Of a stretch of 48,591 nt of DNA, positions 16,606 to 23,991 are shown piece after piece. The stretch covers positions 1-48,591 of the forward strand of contig PHBD01000023.1 of the NCBI GenBank assembly GCA_002841865.1. Reading direction: 5' to 3'. Position numbers and translations under genes: made by a program. The stretch's first letter is position 1, and each line of letters begins with the position of its first letter. Source of the DNA: Deltaproteobacteria bacterium HGW-Deltaproteobacteria-19. GTDB lineage: Bacteria > Desulfobacterota > Syntrophia > Syntrophales > PHBD01. A model generated the notes under the pieces. That model was not told the origin of the DNA. It searched no databases and was given only the letters and a program-made list of their open reading frames with translations.

Positions 16606-18846
16606 TTATGCGCACTCGCTATAGCCGCATATACGGCAAACCATACAGCCGCCCTCATGCTCCACAATTCCCCCACACTCGGGGCAGGCTCCCTTGAAGA
16701 GAACGCTTTTTTCCTGATAGGGAACCTTGCCGCTGCCGCCATTGGCCGACAGATGGTACTGAATCGCCTTGGCCACGGCATCCGCACAAGACAGGACCCT
16801 GTTCTCACCAAAACCCGACGGCGAGTGGCAGGAAATGCCATGAAGCTGTTTGATAACCTGTCTTGCCTGGAGTCCGCTGCGCCAGGCCAGAGACACCATC
16901 CTGCCGATTGCTTCACTCTGTGAGGCCGCACAGCCGCCCGCCTTCCCCATCGTGGTGAAGAGTTCAAAGAGACCGGAGCTGTCCTCGTTGACGGTAACAT
17001 AGAGTGGCCCACAGCCGGTCTGCATCTGGTAGGTCCAGCCCTTGAGCACTTTGGGACGTTCGCGTTTGTTCGTTGATTTTTCGGGAGCCGGGATTTCCGG
17101 AATCGCCTGTCCTTCCTTGCTGCCTCTGCTCAATACCTGCTGATCCCGCGAGCCGTCACGATAGATCGTGACCCCTTTGCAATCGAGCTGATAGGCCAGC
17201 TCGTAGACACGGGCGACATCCTGAATGGTTGCACCATTGGGGAAATTCACGGTCTTGCTCACCGCGTTGTCCGTATGTTTCTGAAAGACTGCCTGCATAC
17301 GAATATGCACGTCCGGTTTTATGTCATGGGCCGTAACAAACAAATTGCGGATATCTTCCGGGATGTCTTCCATATCGTGAATGGATCCTTCTTCGGCAAT
17401 GCGCTTCATCAATTCCGGCGAGTAAAAGCCCCGGCGCTTTGCGACGGCTTCAAAATGCGGGTGGACTTCCAGGAGGACGTCGTTATCCATGACCTGCCGG
17501 ACATAGGAGACAGCGAAGAGCGGTTCCACGCCGGAAGAGGCATTGGCGATGAGCGAGATCGTGCCGGTGGGCGCGATGGTCGTGACCGTTGCATTGCGCA
17601 CGGGCGGCATCCCCTTCTGATCATAGGTCGATCCCTTGAAGTTCGGGAATGGTCCGCGGATACCGGCCAACGCCTGCGAGGCCTTGTGCCCCTCCTCGTT
17701 GATAAAATTCATGACCCTTCCGGCAAGCTCCAGCGCCTCTTCCGCATTGTATGGAATACCCAGCAGAATCAGCATGTCCGCCCATCCCATGACTCCAAGC
17801 CCGATCTTGCGATTGGCAAGGGTCATCTCGGCGATCTGCGGCAAGGGGTAATTGTTGATTTCCACCACGTTGTCCAGAAAATGAACGGCCAGGTGAACAA
17901 CTTTCTTCAGCCGCTCCCAATCCACCGTTTCTCCCTTCACCATCCTGGATAGATTGATCGAGCCAAGGTTGCATGACTCATACGGCAGAAGGGGCTGCTC
18001 GCCGCAGGGATTGGTGGATTCAATCTCCCCGATGTGAGGCGTGGGGTTGTCGCGATTGAGGCGATCCAGAAATACGATCCCCGGTTCGCCGTTTTCCCAG
18101 GCCTGGGAAATGATCCGATTGAATACTTTCCGGGCATTGAGCGTTCCGGTGACATGCCCGTCACGGGGATTGATCAGCTCGTAATTTTCGTCCTTTTCCA
18201 CGGCCGTCATGAAGGCTTCCGTAAGCCCCACGGAAATGTTGAAGTTGTTGAGCTGCTTCTTGTCGGCTTTACACATGATGAAATTCATGATGTCCGGATG
18301 ATCCACACGCAGGATGCCCATGTTCGCGCCGCGCCGCGTGCCGCCCTGCTTGATGGTTTCCGTGACGATGTCAAAGACGCGCATAAACGATATTGGACCG
18401 CTGGAAATGCCGGTTGTCGTCAGGACAATGTCATTGGCGGGGCGCAGCCGGGAAAAGGCAAAACCGGTGCCTCCCCCGGATTTATGAATCAGGGCGGTGT
18501 ATTTCACGGCATCGAAAATCTCCTCCATGGAATCACCCACCGGCAGCACAAAGCAGGCCGACAATTGCCCCAGTTCACGCCCGGCATTCATCAGAGTCGG
18601 CGAGTTGGGCAGAAATTCCATGGAAGTCATCATGTGGTAGAATTCCTTTGCAAGTTGGGATACGCCGTTTTTCCTGCTGAATTTCCGATCTGCCTCGGCG
18701 ATGGTTTGCGCCACCCTTCGAAACATATCTGCAGGCGTTTCCAGAACATGACCATCCAGATCCCGTTTCAGATACCGTCTTTCAAGCACTGTGACGGCAT
18801 TCTTCACCAACTCCGGCTCATCGAAAGAATCAGACATTGTTCTCAT
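16606..18846 (-). CDS. nrdJ: Adenosylcobalamin-dependent ribonucleoside-diphosphate reductase (class II)
   Basis: A 746-residue class II reductase that makes deoxyribonucleotides through a B12-generated thiyl radical, independent of oxygen. The active-site block NPCGEQPLLPYESCNLGS (Asn, Cys, Glu) is intact, as is ATVTTIAPTGTISLIANASS. The C-terminus has a zinc-ribbon-like tail with CPECGG and CMVCRICGYSEC, which supplies the redox thiols. The ATG at 18846 stands 10 nt after AAGGAG. Two NrdR boxes precede it. No class I or III genes are visible, so it may be the main enzyme under anaerobiosis. Confidence 0.96.
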   Translation of the reverse strand: MRTMSDSFDEPELVKNAVTVLERRYLKRDLDGHVLETPADMFRRVAQTIAEADRKFSRKNGVSQLAKEFYHMMTSMEFLPNSPTLMNAGRELGQLSACFVLPVGDSMEEIFDAVKYTALIHKSGGGTGFAFSRLRPANDIVLTTTGISSGPISFMRVFDIVTETIKQGGTRRGANMGILRVDHPDIMNFIMCKADKKQLNNFNISVGLTEAFMTAVEKDENYELINPRDGHVTGTLNARKVFNRIISQAWENGEPGIVFLDRLNRDNPTPHIGEIESTNPCGEQPLLPYESCNLGSINLSRMVKGETVDWERLKKVVHLAVHFLDNVVEINNYPLPQIAEMTLANRKIGLGVMGWADMLILLGIPYNAEEALELAGRVMNFINEEGHKASQALAGIRGPFPNFKGSTYDQKGMPPVRNATVTTIAPTGTISLIANASSGVEPLFAVSYVRQVMDNDVLLEVHPHFEAVAKRRGFYSPELMKRIAEEGSIHDMEDIPEDIRNLFVTAHDIKPDVHIRMQAVFQKHTDNAVSKTVNFPNGATIQDVARVYELAYQLDCKGVTIYRDGSRDQQVLSRGSKEGQAIPEIPAPEKSTNKRERPKVLKGWTYQMQTGCGPLYVTVNEDSSGLFELFTTMGKAGGCAASQSEAIGRMVSLAWRSGLQARQVIKQLHGISCHSPSGFGENRVLSCADAVAKAIQYHLSANGGSGKVPYQEKSVLFKGACPECGGIVEHEGGCMVCRICGYSECA

Positions 18847-18891
18847 GGCAGATTAACTCCTTATAAATAGAAGAGAAAGCTCGGCAGATCA

Positions 18892-18939
18892 ACACCACAT
18901 ATTGTATAAGGCCCTGCAAATAACCACAACATGTAGTGA
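18892..18939 (-). promoter_or_regulatory. Tandem NrdR boxes upstream of nrdJ
   Basis: Two 16-bp sites, 18892-18907 (ACACCACATATTGTAT) and 18924-18939 (CCACAACATGTAGTGA), match the NrdR consensus acaCwAtATaTwGtgt at about 13 and 12 positions. Their starts are 32 bp apart, the three-helical-turn spacing expected for NrdR. They lie 46-93 bp upstream of the nrdJ ATG, where repressor binding would block transcription when dATP is plentiful. Confidence 0.8.
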
Positions 18940-19343
18940 TTGTCAATGGCGACCTGCCTCCCAATAGCCGATTCATCTTTCAATCCGGGATTTTGGGATC
19001 ATGAGGGATCGAAATAAGGGAGGTCAGCCGGAGAGGTAGAACACCCGGCGGAAGAAGGCGGTGGCGGATCTGACCATGGAAAACCGATCTTGAAGGAGGA
19101 GCTGGAGGGAAACGATGATGTCCCGAAAGATGCGGGCGCTGTGTGGAATCTATCCGGGTGAACCTGGAGGGATCCGGGCGGCGTATCGGTCGGGTGATCG
19201 GTCACCCGCGGACGACCCGGAGGCGGCCCGATCCGGTTCCGGATCAGGAGGATTGCCTGCGGGCGGAGACAGTCCGGCCGGCCGGTAAATGTGGTCGTTA
19301 CGGCTACCGGATGATTATGTGTAAAAAATCAGGCGTCCGGCGG
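18940..19343. other. Region upstream of nrdJ without a recognised gene
   Basis: Past the NrdR boxes this 400-bp stretch is GC-rich and has short frames on both strands, none with a family signature or good ribosome site. I see no B12-box pattern that would support a cobalamin riboswitch. Confidence 0.5.
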
Positions 19344-20297
19344 CTAAACAAGAAACGAAAAAACAACCGGTACCAAAACCGGGCTGACGACGATGTGCGT
19401 AAAGGTGAGCATGGTGGCCGTTTTCGCCGCGCAGTTGTACCGGGAGGCAAAAACGGGTCCCAGGATCGCGGCGGGCATGGTGCTGATCAGGACCAGGATC
19501 TGCCTGTTTTCCGCTCCCACCTGCAGGAAGCTCGAAACCGTATTGCACATCCAGGGCTGAAACAACATCTGCACGAGAATGGACACCACGATCAGCGCCC
19601 AGAAACCGCGCGGCGGCTGGACGGAAAGCTGAAGGCCGAGAATGATCGCGGAAACGACCACCGTCGCGCCCTGGGCCATCTTCAGGGCTTCCCTGAGCGT
19701 ATCGACCAACGGCATTCCGTCCGGAATGCGAAGTTGGGCTCCGGCAAGCCCAAGGACGACTGCTATCAATATGGGCGACGTGAAATACTCTTTCGCCAGT
19801 TTTTTCAGGTCTTCCGTCCCCCGGAAGGTCCCCCCGAAATACATGGCCACGGCCGGGCAAAAGATAAAGATCGGCAGGCCCACACCCAGCTCGCTGATGA
19901 CGATGCCTTCGGCAAGCGCCCAGGTGTTGTTCTCGAAGGCGTACTGGATGATGGGATAACCGATCAGTGCCGAAGAGCCGAAAGACGAGACGATCATCAG
20001 CGCCCCCGTGCTCTCGCGGTCGAATTTCAGAAGGACTCCCGCAAGCCAGCTGATCGCGAGAGCGGCGGTTCCCGATAGGAACATGACCAGAACGGGCGTG
20101 AAGCTTTCGCTCGACATGGGATGGGTCCACAGCTGGTAGAGGATGGTGGCGGGCAGCACGGCCTGGGTGAGCAGCCGCGCGAATAAAGCACTGTCTTCCT
20201 GTTTCAGCACGCCCCTCTTCTTCATCCAATAAGCTGCCAGGACCAGAAGGGTAAACGCGATTACCGTTTCAGCCACATATAGACCGACCTTGGACAT
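19344..20297 (-). CDS. AEC family permease
   Basis: A 317-residue membrane protein of the auxin efflux carrier family (bile acid/auxin-carrier fold), with about ten hydrophobic helices in two halves. Recognisable parts are LLTQAVLPATILYQL, GSSALIGYPIIQYAFENNTW and the closing PAAILGPVFASRYNC stretch. Members carry malonate, malate or other organic acids; the substrate is open. The second ATG (20297) is better spaced from AAGGGAG than the first (20303). It is a single gene between unrelated neighbours. Confidence 0.88.
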   Translation of the reverse strand: MSKVGLYVAETVIAFTLLVLAAYWMKKRGVLKQEDSALFARLLTQAVLPATILYQLWTHPMSSESFTPVLVMFLSGTAALAISWLAGVLLKFDRESTGALMIVSSFGSSALIGYPIIQYAFENNTWALAEGIVISELGVGLPIFIFCPAVAMYFGGTFRGTEDLKKLAKEYFTSPILIAVVLGLAGAQLRIPDGMPLVDTLREALKMAQGATVVVSAIILGLQLSVQPPRGFWALIVVSILVQMLFQPWMCNTVSSFLQVGAENRQILVLISTMPAAILGPVFASRYNCAAKTATMLTFTHIVVSPVLVPVVFSFLV

Positions 20298-20504
20298 GAG
20301 CATTGTCTCCCTTCGCGCGTGAGTGATGGTCTATCCGCATCTCCGAAGACGTGACCTTCGGATGGGGCACTATAGAAAAGCAGCCTGAATTTTCCAAGGC
20401 AGGAATGTTGACCTTCTCCCCCAAAAAACAGGCCCGCTCAAGGGGGGGATTCATGATGGCAATAACAAGGCATTTTTTTACGAATAACGAAAGGGAATGA
20501 CTGT

Positions 20505-21056
20505 CTATCCCTTCCCCGCCTTCCTCTTTTCCTTCAGTATTTCAATCAACGGGCCCTCCTCCCGCCAGGTCCAGCAGGTGTTCATGAGAAGATCGAAATT
20601 GTTCAGGAGAAAATCGCGGGTTTTGTAGTCGTGATAGGCGCCGAATCCCTGCATGACGGAAGGTCCCATCGCGGTCAGGAGGGCCAGCAGGTGGTTGCAG
20701 CCCTTCGTGCCGCCGGCGATGTCCTTCACCTTGGCGGTGAATCCGCCGACAACCTTCAGTCCCTTGACGGGATCCAGGCAGTGGATGGTCTCCAGGCAGT
20801 CGTTTCCCGGAATGACGGGCATTTCGACCTGCAGGTCCTCGATCTCGAGGGTCGTTTTGTTCACGAGCAGACAGACAATCATCTGGTGCAGGATGCCCGG
20901 CGTCCTGTCTTCTCCCGTGGCCATCCTGAATTCCTTGAGCCGGCGGTCCGTCAGGCATCCCTCGACCACAAATCTCCGGTCGTCGTAATCGTACGCGTCC
21001 ATCTCGATGGTTCTGGTGTGGTATTTTTCTCCCCTTTGTTTACCGAATACGAGCAT
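20505..21056 (-). CDS. DUF2889 domain-containing protein
   Basis: A 183-residue protein matching DUF2889: an early HTRTIEMDAYDYDDRRFVVE strand, CLTDRRL, the MIVCLLVNKTTLEIED strand, and GCNHLLALLTAMGPSVMQG with a conserved Cys near the C-terminus. The function of the family is unknown. I take ATG 21056, which has GGAGGCAAAAGGG before it; an in-frame ATG at 21104 would add 16 residues. It is followed downstream by the AEC gene, 207 bp away. Confidence 0.82.
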   Translation of the reverse strand: MLVFGKQRGEKYHTRTIEMDAYDYDDRRFVVEGCLTDRRLKEFRMATGEDRTPGILHQMIVCLLVNKTTLEIEDLQVEMPVIPGNDCLETIHCLDPVKGLKVVGGFTAKVKDIAGGTKGCNHLLALLTAMGPSVMQGFGAYHDYKTRDFLLNNFDLLMNTCWTWREEGPLIEILKEKRKAGKG

Positions 21057-21087
21057 CCCTTTTGCCTCCACGTGAGTGTGATGATGT

Positions 21088-21390
21088 TCAGTCCAACGAT
21101 CCATCGAAATACGCCAGGTGCGTCTCGCAGCGGCATTTTTTATTCCAGGGCTCCGAGCAGCGTTTGATCAATGCAACCTTCCCGTCCCCGTCCGGTTTCG
21201 GTATCGGTCCGCACATGGAGGCGGATTCCTCTCCCGAAAAACAGTCCCAGAATACTTCCTTTGTATAGACCCCGCAGCGGTCGCAGTAAAAGAACGATTC
21301 CGTGCATTCATCGCCCATGATGCTTCCGGAGATGGAGGCAACGCAATCTTCCTTGAACGAGAACTCCCTGTTGCACTGGATGCAGTTCAT
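21088..21390 (-). CDS. Small cysteine-rich, zinc-ribbon-like protein
   Basis: A 100-residue protein starting MNCIQCNREFSFKEDC. Cys pairs CIQC and FYCDRCG form a likely zinc ribbon, with more Cys at MCGP and KCRCETH. No signal peptide or membrane helix. It lies 31 bp upstream of the DUF2889 gene on the same strand, so they may be co-transcribed. Function unknown. Confidence 0.65.
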   Translation of the reverse strand: MNCIQCNREFSFKEDCVASISGSIMGDECTESFFYCDRCGVYTKEVFWDCFSGEESASMCGPIPKPDGDGKVALIKRCSEPWNKKCRCETHLAYFDGSLD

Positions 21391-21428
21391 GTTCCAACGC
21401 AGAAAAAAGCAGCAACACAATCAACTAT

Positions 21429-22262
21429 CTAGAATCCTTGAACTCCAATTACATTTGGAATCGGCCATTGATGCATATTCGTGTCATCCGGACGAAAATT
21501 GGTTTCGTAACTGCCCGCGAGGTTGATGGCAATATCTTTGGTTCTGATCGACAGGCTGGCCAAGGGCCCTCCCTCCATATGCATCAACCGGACAACACCC
21601 AACCCAAGCGATCTCACCGCTTCGTTAAAATCCCTCATGGTCAACGGCGATCGGCAGAACACGAAAATAACACGTCCTTCCCTATCCATGCCCACAGCAG
21701 ATTCACTCCAGCTCTTATCCACTCTACTCCAGACATTCACCCCATTCCCCTTTATCAAACGAAGATTCTGAACTACGGCATCATAGTCTTCCAGGCGCTT
21801 CATCGAATCAGGCGTGTCGAGATCGACCATGATTGCCTTGGGAATTCCGGCTTTCCTGGGTCCGAAGGCAAGTGCGGATTTGTACTTATTGTTCCAACGT
21901 TTATTCTGTATATGAGATCTGTTTCTCAGGTACCCTACATTTGTGAGATAGTCTTTATAGAACATCCCTGCATTAATCGCCGCAACCAGATTAAAATCTT
22001 TGCACCACTGAGCAGTCGAGCGGCTTTGCTTATTATGTTCGGATGCAAGGGCAAGCTTCAATTTTGCCTGTGCGGGATCGATACGAACAATATGGATTAT
22101 CCCATTTCCTACATCGGGCAATTGGCGTACATTGAATACGCCATATTCAATTCCTCTTGCCAATATTTTCCATTGTTCGCGGGGTTGGCTGGTTGCCGCC
22201 GGAGGAAAAGAGACAAACAATCCCACAACAATCAAAGTGAAATGTATTAAACGTTTCGTCAT
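21429..22262 (-). CDS. Phosphodiester glycosidase family (NAGPA/DUF2233) exported protein
   Basis: A 277-residue protein with a signal peptide (FTLIVVGLFVSFPPAATS). The NAGPA/DUF2233 marks are AAINAGMFYKDYLTNVGYL, SAVGMDREGRVIFVFCRSP and MHMEGGPLASL. Family members cleave sugar phosphodiester bonds (the human N-acetylglucosamine-1-phosphodiester enzyme is the model); bacterial roles concern exopolysaccharide or envelope glycans. It ends 38 bp before the small zinc-ribbon gene. Confidence 0.85.
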   Translation of the reverse strand: MTKRLIHFTLIVVGLFVSFPPAATSQPREQWKILARGIEYGVFNVRQLPDVGNGIIHIVRIDPAQAKLKLALASEHNKQSRSTAQWCKDFNLVAAINAGMFYKDYLTNVGYLRNRSHIQNKRWNNKYKSALAFGPRKAGIPKAIMVDLDTPDSMKRLEDYDAVVQNLRLIKGNGVNVWSRVDKSWSESAVGMDREGRVIFVFCRSPLTMRDFNEAVRSLGLGVVRLMHMEGGPLASLSIRTKDIAINLAGSYETNFRPDDTNMHQWPIPNVIGVQGF

Positions 22263-22777
22263 TGTTTGTTTAAATAAACCGTGCAGAACGGATTTTCTAT
22301 TTTACCGGACCAGCTACAATCGTTCCCAGTGCAGATAGGAACCTTCATTCGGATTGGCGCTCGGGCTTTCCGTAACAACGTATTCACCGAGGTTGTTCCC
22401 CCAGGCATGGCCGCCCACCGGCACTATGTTTCTCGGAATGGATTTCATCCATCGACATTCCTTTGATGGACCGACGCGATTTCCATACATCACCAGTGGG
22501 CAAATCACAAGAAGATGCCCGTGAGAGTAAGACTAACGAAAGAGAACTTTACAATTGGACTTTGGCAGAAGGCGCCGGTGAATACTTTTATCCGACCGGA
22601 AATCGATACGGGGTACTTATTATACGTTAATCCGATTTCCAAAATCATCTGGACATCTTGAAAGGCCTACGGTAATTCCATCAAAAGGCAGTTGTCGGTC
22701 TGGAGTGGACAACAGATCTTATAATGCATCATAAAGTCTAAACAATTGGCCCCTGAAGACAAAATGGTTAAACGACG
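22263..22777. other. Region with a possible gene remnant
   Basis: A minus-strand frame at 22314-22508 reads IVPVGGHAWGNNLGEYVVTE and looks more protein-like than chance, but its start is unclear: a hydrophobic stretch (SFVSLTLTGIFL) sits just upstream in another frame. It may be a frameshifted secreted protein. The rest of the 515 bp shows nothing I can name. Confidence 0.35.
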
Positions 22778-23014
22778 ATGAAGACCGTGTCCCTGGTACT
22801 TGGAAGCGGCGGCGCCCGAGGGTTGGCGCACATCGGCGTGATTCACCGGCTTGAAGAAAACGATTTCAGGATTCAATCGATTGCCGGCTCCTCCATCGGT
22901 GTACTGATCAGGGGCATTTTACCGGCGTTTGACCGGGCATCCGAGATGATTGAGTTAGGGTATCGAAAGGCGGGAGAGTTCCTGGCTCAAGCGAGACAGA
23001 TCAAGAAGGCATGA
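22778..23014 (+). pseudogene. Patatin-like phospholipase, internally deleted
   Basis: A 78-residue frame begins exactly like a patatin-family hydrolase: SLVLGSGGARGLAHIGVI carries the oxyanion-hole glycine loop and IAGSSIG holds the nucleophilic Ser. After about 45 residues it jumps to a tail typical of the end of such proteins (FDRASEMIELGYRKAGEFL). About 200 residues with the Asp-Gly of the catalytic dyad are missing, so the product cannot be active. An in-frame internal deletion is the simplest reading. Confidence 0.7.
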
Positions 23015-23098
23015 AGATCCTCCGGCGTCATCTCTTTTCCACTGGTCACGCTTGATGATCGCGGATATCGGCCATTATTTATCTGCAGGGGACAGCGG

Positions 23099-23596
23099 TT
23101 ACTCGGTTTTATACATCTCCCGATAAATCTGGGACTCAATGGCTTTAAAAACCTTTTTGTATTGATCCACTCCGAGGAGCCGCCTCATCTCCCATCCCTT
23201 TCCCTTTGACGTCTTCTTCTCGGTGATGATCGTGAGCGTCACTTCTGTCTCCTTCCAGTTGACCTGACGGACACGGGCTAAACTTCGGGTTCTCCATTCA
23301 TCCTTGAAGACGTAGTCCGATGTCACTTCATGCGCGTCCGCATTGATCGTGGCTTTCCCAAGATCTTTTTCATTGAAGACCTTGGCGATGGCCTGCAGAA
23401 CGAACTTCTCCTTGGCCTCGTAGACACGGCTGAGTTGATCCGGCTTGTCGATAGGCTCGCCTTCCTCCATGCAGGACCATAGGAACAAGCTGCTGACCGC
23501 GACAAGAATCAGGATGAGGAGAGGAAAAGGGCGAGGGCGTTTCTTTGCTTCTGAGCGACCGGGGCGATGCAGGCCGTGAATGAATTGCATTTTCAT
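23099..23596 (-). CDS. Probable lipoprotein of unknown function
   Basis: A 165-residue protein with a basic N-terminus, a hydrophobic stretch PLLILILVAVSSLFLWSC ending in a lipobox-like Cys, then a soluble domain of about 120 residues. The first 20 residues are unusually long for a signal peptide, so a start at the Met at residue 3 is also possible. No family recognised. Confidence 0.6.
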   Translation of the reverse strand: MKMQFIHGLHRPGRSEAKKRPRPFPLLILILVAVSSLFLWSCMEEGEPIDKPDQLSRVYEAKEKFVLQAIAKVFNEKDLGKATINADAHEVTSDYVFKDEWRTRSLARVRQVNWKETEVTLTIITEKKTSKGKGWEMRRLLGVDQYKKVFKAIESQIYREMYKTE

Positions 23597-23665
23597 GAGC
23601 GCACCATAATTTCATCAGGACAACACGTCAAGTGAAGAGCGAGCATGGAAATCAAATTTCAAGTT

Positions 23666-23700
23666 GGGAGTCGGCAGTTCCGTTTTGCCCCGGCTCACCA
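23666..23700 (+). repeat. Second decayed tRNA-Phe 3'-end relic
   Basis: Against the tRNA-Phe 3' half, 29 of 35 positions agree without gaps, including GTCGGCAGTTC, TGCCC and CACCAT. Same orientation as the tRNA. More diverged than the island's right repeat and similar in decay to the relic at 16451. Confidence 0.7.
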
Positions 23701-23814
23701 TACGCGAGATGTAAGGTGATGGGGTACATACTCGCTGTCGTAGGGAGGCTTTCCAAAATACATTTCCAGATCCTTCAACACCGCTTTCTTTGTTTTTGCC
23801 TACATGCTTTTCAT
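23695..23814 (-). pseudogene. Short frame with an in-frame amber codon, ending in the tRNA relic
   Basis: After a GGAGGGG ribosome site, ATG 23814 reads MKSM, TAG, then AKTKKAVLKDLEMYFGKPPY and about 14 more residues to a TGA inside the tRNA relic. The reading beyond TAG looks protein-like. It may be a small gene cut by an old integration with a nonsense change, or a gene with readthrough. No family recognised. Confidence 0.35.
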
Positions 23815-23991
23815 GACTAACCCCTCCTGATTCGTTTAGTAATGCAAGATGTCTCAAATACTACAGATGTCCGCCCATTCAAGTTAATCCCAGTTTCCTG
23901 AGTGCTATTGTATCAGGTACTCGACCTTAATCCGGAACGGCAATAATCCGGTTGAAGATAGTTATTATTTTCTCCTGATTTTGCTGAAAAC

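Noticed and set aside
18847-19343. Cobalamin riboswitch upstream of nrdJ
   Set aside because: A B12-dependent enzyme invites it, but I found no B12-box-like sequence or matching arms; the tandem NrdR boxes explain the control region.
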